Shown here: positions 35,801-46,945 of the stretch, piece by piece
Layout: every line of letters starts with the position of its first letter
Numbering within the stretch: position 1 is the first letter of the stretch
NCBI GenBank assembly: GCA_018806985.1
Contig: JADANN010000334.1
Coordinates: 62,001-126,000, forward strand
Source of the DNA: Angiostrongylus vasorum
Taxonomy: Eukaryota > Nematoda > Chromadorea > Rhabditida > Metastrongylidae
Direction of reading: 5' to 3'
Length of the DNA stretch: 64,000 nt
The notes under the pieces: model-generated
The model's input: the letters and a program-made list of their open reading frames with translations, nothing else
Databases searched by the model: none
Told to the model about the DNA's origin: nothing
Program-made: the position numbers and the translations under genes

Positions 35801-36136
35801 ATGAGTTCAGGTACGATATACCTGATCTCTTGTAATGACTGCGGAGACGAATATATTGGCGAAACGTGCAGAGCTTTGTGTATCCGTATAAAAGAACACC
35901 TAGATGGCAAACGAAAACTAAGACAAAGTACCCCACTAGGCACGCATAGGATACAAAAGCACAGCGGGGACGATTTTGAAGTAAAAGTCAATGTCCTCGC
36001 ACAGGAGACTAAAACACCATCGCGAAAACTTCTTGAGGCATTTTGGATAAATGCCAAAAACCCCACAATGAATGGCAGGGAGGAATGTCCAGAGGTCACA
36101 GGCGACCTGACCCCGTATGTTCGCATCAATTTCTGA
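35801..36136 (+). CDS. GIY-YIG endonuclease domain of a Penelope-like element
   Basis: A 111-residue open frame. SGTIYLISCNDCGDEYIGET holds the GIY-YIG half-motifs (here IYL...EYIG) and the CxxC that is typical of PLE endonucleases. RIKEHLDG carries the conserved Arg and His-x-x, and LEAFWINAKNP the conserved Glu. In an intact PLE it follows the reverse transcriptase; here the RT is absent. The frame is open and may start further upstream. Confidence 0.75.
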   Translation: MSSGTIYLISCNDCGDEYIGETCRALCIRIKEHLDGKRKLRQSTPLGTHRIQKHSGDDFEVKVNVLAQETKTPSRKLLEAFWINAKNPTMNGREECPEVTGDLTPYVRINF

Positions 36137-36324
36137 TGTGGGATGGTGCAGTCATCAACCTTATGCGACCATAATCAGCTGTTCTAATCTTCCTCATTGG
36201 AAGTCACGTAAAAAGCGATGAGTTTTTCGAGAACCTGTTGATTATGTAATTTCCATGGAGTTTTTCGTCTTTTTGTAAGTGTCATTGAAGCGTTTGGCCT
36301 AGTGAATTGTATGTCAGTATGCCC

Positions 36325-36369
36325 TTCCAGGCTCTGAAGAAGGCGATACTGCCGAAACGACAGCTACTG
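36325..36369 (+). ncRNA. Hammerhead-like motif, PLE copy 1 right arm (cleavage triplet changed)
   Basis: Same layout as the left arm on the plus strand, but the sequence after GAAAC is GAC, not GTC. That breaks the NUH cleavage triplet and the A-U pair of stem III, so it is probably inactive. Confidence 0.45.
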
Positions 36370-36709
36370 TTGTATTGTATTGTGTTTTTCTATGGAAGTA
36401 AATGTATGCTGTTTAACAACCTCGCGATTGCTGAACAAGAAAACGACGCATTCATATTACAATGCCGAGGTTAATAGAAAGTCGATCCTGAGAACTGTCC
36501 AGGTAATGATTGATAACGATTGATCTGGAACGAATGTTGATCCTAATCAATCACATTGACTTTATTGATATTCTTTGCACCATTCATTCCAGCCAACAAT
36601 AAACATCTTTAGGCGTTAGCGTTAGTGGAATTGTGTCGCAGCGACATCATCGATGCAAACTTTCCATGTTCGCTTCCCTAAAAATTATCACATCACTTTT
36701 TAGTAACTC

Positions 36710-36935
36710 AAAAAACCGACTTTCTATAAATTTCGGCATAAATAATCGATGTAGTTATTTTTATGTTCTTACGAACTGCCCTTGTTGAGCTGATGAGAGG
36801 TTGGTACAAGTTGTCGATGTCGTTGTTGTTGTTGTTGTTGTTGTTTTTGTTGTTGTTGATGTTGTTGATTTTGTTGTTGCTGTTGTTCGATGGCTAACGT
36901 TCCGGCGATTTCGCCTTCCTCAGAGATGTGCTGTT
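36710..36935 (+). mobile_element. PLE terminal fragment with hammerhead-like motif
   Basis: CCGACTTTCTATAAATTTCG at the left end, a (GTT)n run at 36816-36884, then on the minus strand CTGAGGA, A, GGCG/CGCC and GGAAC near 36927-36900. GAAA has become GGAA. Confidence 0.5.
36816..36884. repeat. (GTT)n microsatellite
   Basis: Imperfect GTT repeats inside a PLE fragment. Confidence 0.8.
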
Positions 36936-37499
36936 ACGAATTCGACTATCACATCATTTCCTATTGACTTTTCCATTAGTCCAGCGAAAGAAAAACTTTA
37001 AAAAAGTTATTGGCGGCACTTAACAAGTAAGAGTTACCATTATGGATCTGAGGCTTTTCTCGAAAAACAAGTTTTTAAGTTTTGGGAAAAGTGCAGAGGA
37101 TTTGCAAAGAACATCTCGTCGTCGAAACAATCTCTCCTTGTCGTCAGTTGTGGTCTGTATTCGTTGAATTCACAGTCTTAGCTACTGGATTCCTACTTTT
37201 ATGAACTTATTGTAGTAATGAGAACTTTGTACTCAGATTCACTGATAACTTGCTCGTTTGATTTTGTCTGTGTACTTTAAACCTTATCAACACTTTACTG
37301 CCTTTAATCACAAAAAGGTCATGTCGAACATTGTGTGTTTTTCTCGCTCCATAGGAAGAGAAATTACTTTAATCATTTCCTTTTCTTCACCGCTTTAAGC
37401 ATGTGATAGAGACAAGGTCTAATTAACATTGTCTAGCTTTTCCTTTACTGCCTATTATTTCTTTTTCATGGCAGTGTATTGTGTGAAATACAACCACAA
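36936..37499. other. No feature recognised
   Basis: Nothing supported. Confidence 0.4.
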
Positions 37500-38020
37500 T
37501 GATGCGGAGATGTTTGCAAAATTCGGAACCCTAGGCCAGCTTCGAACACACGATTACGCTTTCCGAGAGCTCAAGTGTTATCCACTACAGCACCGAGGCC
37601 CTTGCTTTGCATTTCTCTCAGCCAGTTTTTTTTTACCCTATCGGTGTCATGAGCAACCACTCGTCAGCGGGAATGACCTGGCAAGCACAAATCGACATTG
37701 AACCCAGTTAAGCTGATATTGCAGTCAAAATCACAACATTTAGCTTTTCTCTAATGGTTATTCTTTTTTTATGGCAAGGTACTAATTTTCCATGGCAGGG
37801 GTGTTATTCCGACTGCAGCTTCGGCTTAACTGAGGTCAGTGCCGATTTGTGCTCTCTGGATCAATCGCTTTGACTGGTGATTGCTGAGAGCACCGTTGGT
37901 GTAAAGGACTGGCTAGTAGGCACAGCAAGGGCGTCGATGGTGCAGAGGCTAACACCTAAAGTAATCGGAAAGTGTAATCGCAGCTTCGAAGTTGGCTGTT
38001 GTTCCGAGTTTTGTAAGTAT
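37500..38020. repeat. Repeat B, diverged inverted pair
   Basis: A minus-oriented unit (37500-37735) and a plus-oriented unit (37795-38020) in the same head-to-head arrangement as 2594-3049, but much older. GATGTTTGCAAAATTCGGA marks the left end. Confidence 0.6.
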
Positions 38021-38235
38021 CACCGCATCATTGTGATTGTATTTAATTAACAGTTGAGTGACAGCTACGATGATATGGCTTATTCTCGTTTATTTACGAC
38101 CAGTCAGTATTATTCTCTGGTTTTATTTCATATTACGGCAGCGTTTTCTTTGTATTTACACTTTGATTTTCCTCATTCTAAGTTTCTTTTCATCTAGAAA
38201 AAAAACCACTTAAGAAGCGTAGAATTGCGAAATGT

Positions 38236-38520
38236 GGCGCGCATGTACAGCGCAGTGATTAGGGGTGACCTGCAATACATACGCGGTCATTAGTTCAATC
38301 TCGCATCCCGGGTTCATCAAGCCTTCTGTGTATTCGGGGTTGGAAAATTGGTACGAGACCTGTCTGGGAGGATAGCAATGCTGATTTGGCACATCAGTGG
38401 CGCACCGCAAGTCATTCTATAGGTCAGTTATATATTTAATCACATCTAACGATGCTCGTTGGAGTCGAAGTCATGGCGCATCCCTTAGAGATTAGTCAAT
38501 GACGAGAGCTTTCTTCCTTT
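38236..38520 (+). repeat. SINE-A copy, full length
   Basis: Box A ACAGCGCAGTGATT and B-box-like GTTCAATCTC; central block GGAAAATTGGTACGAGACC; TTTCTTCCTTTTT tail. Confidence 0.7.
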
Positions 38521-40479
38521 TTTAAGTAGCGGAAATCAACAACAACTGGTTAAAAACGAGGCAGATAATAGGCGCAGAAGAGTTATAAACATGCTTATTT
38601 ATGCACAATAGAAAGCAGTAGCTAGGTTTTTAGAGTACAATTAACAAGAAGGAGCAAAGGAAGAAAAAATAAAGTCGTATTCAAAAAGAGGACTTGGTGA
38701 AAAATTGTTTCAAACCCGGATATCCTTTAAGAGTTATAGGAGGACCGAATTTTTTTCTCTTCCACGATTATTGGGCCCGCTGTCAAAACGAAAATGTGGA
38801 CCGGTGACAAGTGCAGCGTTAAATGAAAGCTCTCCTTTTTTATATTGCTTAATGGAAAGGCGATATTCAAGACCCTTATGACCTGAATTGGGAAGTAAGG
38901 ACCACATTAAAGCAAAGTTCAGTCGAATGAAAAGGACCTTTGTGAAAGCAGCGAAATTGTTCTAAGCCAGCGCGTTAAACCAGCTGCAGCTAACATCGAC
39001 TAGCGCCCCAAACATTCGTCGATATTCGTCGTCTTACTCGCTAGTGCTATTTTTGTTCCATTAGATTTACATCATCATATCTAGTATTCCCTTTAGTATT
39101 TTTTTTCATTTGTTCCTTAAGTTTTCTGACCACTTGTGGCTTCAAATGCTCAGTGAGCATCCACGATAACGCCAAATATCCAGTTTCTGCACACATAATG
39201 CTTGACGTGCATTAGACGCAGCGCGTTTGATGTGAGGATAATGGCCGCTTTCAAATTTGATTCGCCTTATTCCAGTACATACTGAACTCTTCTAGCTAGA
39301 ATAAGAATATTTAGATTCTATAGATCTTCACCTGCATATCATTTTATTCTGCTAACGTGAAATTCTGGTTTTCTAAATCCCAAGAGACATTTTTATCGTC
39401 TTTTTGGGTTAAGGCTTGCATTCCGAACATTAAAGCAATTGGCCAAGCGGAATTCCGTCCATCAGGACGATGGTGTCCACATTATATCGCTTATTTTTGC
39501 AACTGCCACTCTTATGTTAGACTTTGTAAAGATTTAGATCCTTTTTTTAGTTCTTGAGACATTTAAGTCTAGCCATAAGCGACAATATTGTATAAAGGTT
39601 GTGTACACGATTAAGGCATAAAGTAAAGTCTCCTTTCAATAAGTCTGTGAACTACTCATCTCCTGACTCGCTCTACTGATCGAAAAAATTTGCTTAGGGG
39701 GATACGTGTAATAGCTTAGGTCTCGAGAGTCGTGTTACTTAAGAGTGCAACGACGGCCGAAAACCACACGGCATTTCTTCTCTCTCTGTCTTTCTATCAA
39801 ACATTTGTCGCGTGAGACCACTAGTCATTTCTGTAATTGATTTCAATTCTTTCATGAACTTCGTCCAATTTGAAAACCACTCTACTGTTTGCACCAATGC
39901 ATCGGCAGCCAATGTGCATCGATTTCGATGCATTTCGTGATAGCATTCTAGCCTTTCGCCTTTAATTACGTACATCTCGGCTGACATTAGATTTCGTTGC
40001 CTGAACTAAAAAACCTTTAGAATTTAGGGGGCTTCGCCAAAGGATGCAGATTTTATTATTCTACTGCAATAGAATTCTGATCCTCTGGAACCCTGAGAAT
40101 CGGTCATTTTCGTCTTTTTGTTCCAAAAACCATATTTCCTATAACAAGGCGAATTAATTACATTTACGTCAACTACAACGCTATGATACCCTAGAATGAA
40201 TCACTGAGTCTACGGTGGTTAGCCTTGCGTTTAAAATTGTACGAATCTCAGCTTCTCCTTTTAAATTTTTTAAAAGTTTGAAATCTAAAAAATTCTGAGC
40301 TAGAGGTATCAAAATAACACAGATAAAATACAGGTACTGTTATGGGATCATGGGATCATTTACTAGTCTGTTACATTCTAAGTTCCTTAAGTGCTCCGTG
40401 GCTATCAAGAAATCACTGGCACCTGTCGAAAACCCTGCTCTATTCTGAATGTGTTTAACTTCCGTATTACATTGTCATA
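38521..40479. other. No gene recognised
   Basis: An 82-codon minus frame (39987-39739) has ordinary composition but no domain I can name. No repeat identified. Confidence 0.35.
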
Positions 40480-40690
40480 TTTCAAAAACCGGCTTTCAAT
40501 CAACCTCAGCTTAAATAATCGATATTTCTCATGGATTACTAAGCTAACACGAGGTCGTTGTGAAACTTTTTGTTCTTCTAACGTTTCGACTTTTTCGTCT
40601 TCTGCAGAGCCACATGGACCTGAATCGATTGTCCGCAATTGTTCCTTCCTCCGTTGTGGCTCATCGTGACCACATCAAGTCAAATCCACT
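40480..40690 (+). mobile_element. PLE terminal fragment, decayed hammerhead-like motif
   Basis: CCGGCTTTCAATCAACC at the left end. On the minus strand the motif reads CTGCAGA (core damaged), A, GAC/GTC stem, GAAAC, GTT. Confidence 0.45.
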
Positions 40691-40865
40691 GGCGGGAGCA
40701 ACGGTGGGATAAAAGTCTCCCTCAGTAGGCTGTACCCCTTTTGTCTTGGACGATTGTTGATCTACTGCCATCCATTATGATCTGCAAATCTGCTTCCGTG
40801 GTGGCAATGCATCCTGCAGAAGTCGAATTTTAGATAGTGGACTTTCATTTGACCTTGGAATGAAT

Positions 40866-40885
40866 AAATAATAATAATAATAGTC

Positions 40886-40933
<48 letters not shown>

Positions 40934-40945
40934 AAATAATAATAA
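40866..40945. repeat. (AAT)n microsatellite
   Basis: Near-perfect trinucleotide run. The Ile- and Tyr-rich frames across it are artefacts. Confidence 0.9.
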
Positions 40946-41044
40946 ACGAATTGCAACCGAAAGATACATTAACGGAATAGAATTTTTTTTGCAAATCTTG
41001 TGTTAACTTAATAATCCGAGAGAATATAATGTTACATAACTGCA

Positions 41045-41182
41045 GTGATGCTGAGATGTTTGCAAAATTCTGGACCGCAGGTGTCTGGGGTGGCGATCGA
41101 ACCCGCTATTACCCTTTCCGGGGGTTAACGCGTTCACCACCACACCATTCGGGTCCGTCGTTTCGCCTTTCTCTGATCCATC
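41045..41182 (-). repeat. Repeat B copy, truncated
   Basis: Outer half of the family only: GAGATGTTTGCAAAATTC, the CCGCAGGTGTCTG palindrome, and the GAACCCGC...GCGTTCACC hairpin; then it stops. Confidence 0.7.
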
Positions 41183-42477
41183 CATGAAAAAAGAATAGGC
41201 AGTAAACAAAAAGTATTACATTATATTGTTATAGTTATTCTTCAAACTGTTCTTTTCTTCTGCACAAGCATTTGATTCACTATTATTTCGCCATATTCAT
41301 GTGTTTACTAATCCATACTTCTGTCCATACATTTGAAAAGGATCCCAATGTCGATGTTCATGCTTTACGATGATTTTTTCAACTTGTTAGTTCAATATCT
41401 GAATCAACTAAACTTTGAATCGATCGGTTTTCAATTGATCGATTATTCGAAGTAGAAGGGGGTTTGAAATGCTTCGATATCGCCAGTTGTAAAATACTAA
41501 ATTACATTTAGGGTTTTTTTTTAAGTCAACGAAAAAGAAAAGATATTTGTGTTTTGTGTTTCGCCAAATGTGACTTCTGGAATGAATTCGTCATGGTGTG
41601 CTCAGAAAAACCACAAAATTTACGCCGACGATTCTATCAGTCCATGTGGTGCAAATAAAAAGTACTTCTCATCGACGATACTTGACAGTGCAATCGATAT
41701 GATATCTGACTTCGAACATACCGACTAGTACAGCTACAAGTACTCTTCAAATCACTAATCACGTAGGATCGGATTTTTTTCTGTTGTTTGCTTCGGCTTT
41801 CCTACTCGTTCTGCTAAAGCTGACTGGCGATGAACGATGAACAAATACTTCATCTACCGGTCAGTTATGGTGTCGTTCAAAATTAGTAGACACCAGAATA
41901 TATCTGATTCGTTCAAAGTGTATTGAGTGACGGACATCATTCACAACAAATTACATTGTCAGTTTCCCTACGAGTTTATTTTTCACCTTTTCATCACTAT
42001 TGTAATTATTTTGTTTTCGAGCCAACCATACTGAACTGCGTTATGTAAAAAAAACGTCCTAGTAAACAACGATTCATCCCATCAAATACCACAGTTACTC
42101 TGGAAATCAGAGATCATACATTGACTTCAATACATATACGTGTTAACACGTCGAAAATAATCTATGCTTTCAACTCTAAACAACCGTTTCTCGCTTCAAA
42201 TTTGGTCTTTGTCAGTTAAAGTGAAGGAGGAAAAGTTGGAATCTACAGATCTTTGCTTATGAGAATCAAGTTCAGTTACTCTGCGACGATGAATTTCCGA
42301 TTTTCGAGAGTCCAAAAAAGCAGTTTCTTTTTTAGTTCTTATCTCATCCCACCTCATTCCTCATGTAGCAAAATAACTGGACAACCGGAATTTCATCTAG
42401 CAGCATACGGTAGCGTACTCGAATGCATAGTTGGTGTAAAGTGCTGCCGGAGCATGCGTTAGCAATTCATAGAAGAA
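41183..42477. other. No feature recognised
   Basis: No domain or repeat that I can support. Confidence 0.4.
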
Positions 42478-42645
42478 GTATTTGATAAGCTAACACAAGG
42501 TTGATAAGGAACTTTACTGGACTGACGTTTCGACGTCTTCGTCTTCCTCAGAGCCGACGATTCTAGTCGATCTCCACAGTTTACATCGACAGTGCGGAGC
42601 AGCATAAAGTCCTTTATCAACCTCATGTTAGCTTATCAATGAAGG
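42478..42645. mobile_element. Miniature snap-back PLE derivative with hammerhead-like motif
   Basis: Inverted ends GATAAGCTAACA...GATAAGGAACTTTA (from 42483) and TAAAGTCCTTTATCAACC...TTAGCTTATC (to 42640) enclose about 90 bp. On the minus strand the enclosed motif is GGCT, CTGAGGA, A, GACG-AAGA-CGTC, GAAAC, GTC, AGTC. Its stem II differs from the larger PLEs by a compensating pair. Confidence 0.55.
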
Positions 42646-42844
42646 GATGCATGTTGATTACTCATACCGAGTTTAAAGGAAAGCCGATTTGTAAAAATGG
42701 TTAGAATTTTTAAAAAAATCTCCTAGGAATCAAATTTTAAGCAAGTTTAAGATTAAAGCAATGTATTTTCATGGAGTGATATATTGCCCTAGTAATAATA
42801 AATAGTAATAAAACTTTAGGATGAATTGATTATGCTCTTAAAAG

Positions 42845-43122
42845 GGCGTAACAAATGGTTAGAAGTGCTGTACAGGACACACGAGGTCATAGGTTCGATC
42901 TGTCGTCCATGGTCATCCAGACCTCCAGTCCCTCCAGGGTCGGAAATTTAGTATCAGATTTGTCTGGAAAGGCAAAAAGATTGAATTGAAACATGGATAG
43001 GCTTCATCAAGTCCTTTCTTAAGCCAGGAATGCATTAAACACCTCTAACATTTGCTTGATGAAGTCGAATGCTTGGTGCACAACCTTGATGATTCATCAA
43101 CGCTAGAGTCTTTTTTAACCCT
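42845..43122 (+). repeat. SINE-A copy, diverged
   Basis: Box B GGTTCGATCTG is intact; box A is eroded (GTAACAAATGG); TCCAGGGTCGGAAATTTAGTA is the central block. Confidence 0.6.
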
Positions 43123-43487
43123 ATGCTCCTAAAGGGATAAGCGCTTTTTCTATAATTTTGTCAAGTTTTCAACTTTTTAAGTTTTATTGTTGAAAAATAA
43201 ACTCTGAAAAGCATTCACAGTGATCAATTCCTGACTTCGTTTGCACAGGGCGTAGGATTGCACAAAAAATTGGTCATGTGTTCATTGAAGGGCACCTCTT
43301 ACAGCTGCTTTATACATGCACACGTGCTCTAGTAATCAAGAAAAAGTCGAAAAAGAATGAAAGCAGAGCAGTCACGAATAGGCTGATGTAAGTTTAGGAG
43401 ATTCAAGTGAAACACAAATTCCACTGAAAAAACTGACATGGGAGAAAACATATACTATGAACAATAACTTTCTACATGATTGAGCTA

Positions 43488-43705
43488 ACATGTGGTTTGT
43501 ACGAAAAACTTGAAGTTGAATGAAGTTCCCCTTTCGAGCGATGCTCCCTCCTCTGGATTCGATTCGATGTGGCGACGAACAATTAATTACTTCCAATAAC
43601 GACCACCTATGGATCGTCGAGATGGGTTAGTCCGGCTTTGAAGAATACGAGGACGTAGGAACGTTAGCCAAAGAAAAGTTACATAGTAACCTCGTGTTCA
43701 CTCAA
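43488..43705. mobile_element. Probable miniature snap-back PLE derivative
   Basis: Ends ATTGAGCTAACATGTGG and GTAACCTCGTGTTCACTCAAT are a diverged inverted pair related to the ends at 42483 and 59450. The interior hammerhead-like core is no longer readable. Confidence 0.35.
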
Positions 43706-44982
43706 TCATGTGGAGAATTACTGATTGCTGTTACCGAGCTTCAATGAAAGTTGGTTTTTAAGATATACTAAGAACACTTTAAGGGTTTTCCGTTGTCATA
43801 ATTTGTAAAGGAATCAATTAAATTATATACATCTCTAGAAATGATGCTTTCAACGACAGTTAGTTGCGTATTTGGCACTTTCAAGATGTCATCTTAACGG
43901 CCACATTGAATCTACTGCAGGCGTCGCCTACTTGTTGGTAAGCTGCCCTCTCCATTGGGACTGTAATGATAAAAGAATTAGTGTTTTCATTTTTCTTATC
44001 CGGAACTTATGTAAATGGCTTTTTTCCCTGGTCGATTTGTTTTTATTTTGTTATTTAAAGATTTCGGCTGACTAGATTCCTCGTTATAATCCACTGATGG
44101 TTGACCGTTCATTGTGGTATAGACAGCAGGATGTGGGTGATGTTTGGTTGAACACCTGCTCTCCTGGAAAATACATCATGTCTGCATTCCTCAGTGGTTA
44201 CTTGACATTGGATGAAAGTAAACACACATATGTGTGAGGATTGGAATAAAAAACATTAATGTGTTTTCCAGGAATCGATGATATTAGAATATCGTGCAAT
44301 ACTTGCGATAATTCAGTCAAGCTAGCTTAATCTAAAGCTTTACGTATACCTAAATTTTTATTTAACATAGTAAATGGTTCAAGAAATAGATGCTCTCCCT
44401 ATTAGGCGTCTGGCTTGAAGATGAACTGTGACAGTCGAACATTATTCACACAGCATTTTGTCAATGAGTTCTTATGTCGACCACTGTTTTACGATCTCAT
44501 ATCAGCTGTCATAGTACTGTAACTCCTGTTGGTTATGTTATTGCAGCGAAAGTTATCGGGTTTCCTCTAACTTCGCAGAAGTGGTCGAAAAAATTCTATG
44601 AATGTCAATGATTCTTTTATTGCGGAAGTATCGATCTCTCAAGCTTCTATCCTGGTTTTCTCAACCTACTCGAAGTTGTTTCGTTCGAAAAATAGTTGTT
44701 ATGTTGAAATGATTTAAGCATCCATATATTTTGTTTAGTAGTGATTAAGAACATGTAGAATATGCTTTTAGAAAGGAATTTAACTAACCCATCTCATGAT
44801 CTGTAAATCACCCATACTTGGAAAGATTTTCGTTCTGTGAACGAGTCAAATTCAGTTGACCACCTTAGACGAAGCGAAATATCTACTGCAAGCATAGATA
44901 GTGGTACGGCTTGGTATGGCTCGTGTTACATGCCGCGACTGCTGTATGCGATAGCCATCGCCGTAATCTTGTCTTATGTTTC
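43706..44982. other. No feature recognised
   Basis: Nothing supported. Confidence 0.4.
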
Positions 44983-45030
44983 GGTATTATTATTATCATT
45001 ATTATTATTATTGTTATTATTATTGTTATT
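44983..45030. repeat. (ATT)n microsatellite
   Basis: Imperfect ATT/GTT run directly before a repeat B unit. Confidence 0.8.
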
Positions 45031-45372
45031 TCTACAATGCTGAGATATTTGCAAAACTCCGGACCGCAGGTGTCTGCGGTGGGGAACGAACGCGCTATTG
45101 TCCTTTCCGGGGAGTAACGCGTTCACCACCACACCATGCGGGTCCTTCGTTCCGCCTGTCTCTCACCTAGTTCTATCGATCACTTGCTATCAGCAATCAC
45201 CCGTCAACGGGATTGATCTGGGTAGCCTAAATCGGTATTGAACCCAGTCAAGCTGAGGCTATAGTTATAATCACAATCTTAACCTTACTCCCCGGAAAGG
45301 ACAATAGCGCGTTCGTTCTCCCACCACGCAGGCACCTGGGGTCCGGAGTTTTGCAAATATCTCAGCATTGTA
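45031..45372. repeat. Repeat B inverted pair, right arm truncated
   Basis: Full minus unit 45031-45265, then a plus unit 45285-45372 that keeps only the outer third (TCCGGAGTTTTGCAAATATC). Same geometry as 2594-3049. Confidence 0.7.
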
Positions 45373-45429
45373 GAAGTTATATTTTCATATCCTGCCATTA
45401 AAAAGAATGGGCAGTAAATAGAAAGGTTA

Positions 45430-45471
45430 AGATGATTATTATCATTATTATTATTATTGTTATTATTATTA

Positions 45472-45535
<64 letters not shown>

Positions 45536-45558
45536 TATTATTACTATTACTATTATTC
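45430..45558. repeat. (ATT)n microsatellite, left of PLE copy 2
   Basis: Long, nearly uninterrupted run that ends exactly at the PLE terminus. Confidence 0.9.
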
Positions 45559-45680
45559 CCAGGATCGACTTTCTATTAACCTCGGCGTTGGAGTATGAAT
45601 GCGTCGTTTTCTTGTTCAGCAATCGCGAGGTTGTTAAACAGCATACATTTACTTCCATAGAAAAACACAATACAATACAA

Positions 45681-45726
45681 CAGTAGCTGACGTTTCGGCA
45701 GTATCGCCTTCTTCAGTGCCTGGAAG
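45681..45726 (-). ncRNA. Hammerhead-like motif, PLE copy 2 left arm
   Basis: CTGAAGA, A, GGCG/TGCC, GAAAC, GTC, AGC on the minus strand. The first stem I pair is disrupted (GGCA instead of GGCT). Confidence 0.45.
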
Positions 45727-46222
45727 GGTATACTGATATACAATTTACTAGGCCAAACGCTTCAATAACACTTACAAAAAGACGAGAAACTCTATGGTAA
45801 TTACATGGTCAACAGCTTCTTGAAAAAACTCACCGCTTTTTACGTGACTTCCAATGAGGAACATTACAACAGCTGATCCTACGCAATCTGTTGTTTCACA
45901 TAGACGGTCATACAGGGGCTTACGAACTTACGAGTTTTTGGATAAATGCCAAAAACCCTACGATGAATAGCAGGAGAGGAATATCCCAGAGGTCACACGC
46001 GACCTGACCCCGCTATGTTCGCATCAATTTCTGATGTGGGATGGTGCAGTCATCAACCTTAGACGACTATAATCAGCTCTTCTAATCTTCCTCATTGGAA
46101 GTCACGTAAAAAAGCGATGAGTTTTTCGAGAAGCTGTTAATCATGTAATTACCATAGAGTTTTTCGTCTTTTTGTAAGTGTTATTGAAGCGTTTGGCCTA
46201 GTAAATTGTATGTCAGTATACC

Positions 46223-46267
46223 CTTCCAGGTTCTGAAGAAGCGATGCTGCCGAAACGTCAGCTACTG
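46223..46267 (+). ncRNA. Hammerhead-like motif, PLE copy 2 right arm
   Basis: CTGAAGA and GAAACGTCAGC are intact; one G of stem II is lost, which weakens it. Confidence 0.4.
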
Positions 46268-46347
46268 TTGTATTGTATTGTGTTTTTCCTATGGAAGTAA
46301 ATGTATGCTGTATTAACAACCTCGCGATTGCTGAACATAGAAAGACG

Positions 46348-46575
46348 ACGCATTACTATTATTATTATTATTACTATTATTATTATTATTAATTATTATT
46401 ATTATTATTAATTATTAAATTATTATTATTATTTATTATTATTATTATTAATTATTATTATTAGTTATTATCATTAATTATCATTATTAATTATTATTAT
46501 TAATTATTATTATTAATTATTATTATTATTCATTATTTATTATTTTTATTATTAATTGTTTAGTAGTAGTAGTAG
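46348..46575. repeat. (ATT)n microsatellite, right of PLE copy 2
   Basis: Imperfect ATT/AATT run ending in (TAG)n just before a SINE-C. Confidence 0.85.
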
Positions 46576-46945
46576 TAGTAGAGGGGCGGATAGCACAGTG
46601 GTAGTGATGTCCATCATCACTAGCATGGTACTGGTTCGATCTCGCTCCGGGCCAACCGAACTTGTCATCTCTCCTGGGTCGGGAAATTGGTACCGGTCTT
46701 CTATGGGAGAAAAATCGTCTCTCTGCAATTCAACTGAAACGCTCTAGCCCGGCTATCTCAGGGCTCCAGGAGAAGTGCTTGACCAGAATTCTACGATACT
46801 CAAGATGAAATGAAATCCTCAAGCAGCAACCGAAGCCACACGTAAAATTTTTGAAAGACCCTCGTGGACAGTGGATGCGAGGAAACGAGATCGAATGTGA
46901 GAAGTGCTGGGATCAGCACAGTAGATGTGAAGACGAGTCATACAA
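46576..46945 (+). repeat. SINE-C copy, full length
   Basis: The best member of the family. Box A TAGCACAGTGG at about 46586, box B GGTTCGATCTC at about 46633, central block GGAAATTGGTACCGG, and 3' end GTGCTGGGATCAGCACAGTA. Confidence 0.8.

Larger units (their letters stand above)
35299..36485 (+). mobile_element. PLE-derived snap-back element, copy 1 (GIY-YIG intact)
   Basis: Left arm 35299-35714 and right arm 36041-36455 are inverted copies of about 415 bp. They flank a plus-strand frame with the Penelope-type GIY-YIG endonuclease. Both arms include the C-terminal end of that gene plus the 3' terminal region with a hammerhead-like motif. No reverse transcriptase is present, so the element could only move in trans. 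The right end carries GAGGTTAATAGAAAGTCGAT, inverted relative to the ends seen at 4752, 45562 and 53945. Confidence 0.75.
45562..46347. mobile_element. PLE-derived snap-back element, copy 2 (endonuclease mostly lost)
   Basis: The left end AGGATCGACTTTCTATTAAC is followed by an arm matching copy 1. The right arm ends at 46347. Between the arms only the last part of the GIY-YIG gene survives (AAATGCCAAAAACCC near 45945). Hammerhead-like motifs lie at 45681-45726 (-) and 46223-46267 (+). The element is flanked on both sides by ATT microsatellite. Confidence 0.7.

Noticed and set aside
35680..36129. 149-codon minus frame over the PLE
   Set aside because: Antisense shadow of the GIY-YIG frame.
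35299..36455. PLE arms as DNA-transposon terminal inverted repeats
   Set aside because: The arms contain the end of the endonuclease gene and the hammerhead-like motif, and no DDE transposase is present. A PLE snap-back explains them better.
40762..40969. Ile-rich and Tyr-rich open frames
   Set aside because: Products of the (AAT)n microsatellite.
45398..45686. Poly-Ile frames on both strands
   Set aside because: Products of the (ATT)n microsatellite next to PLE copy 2.
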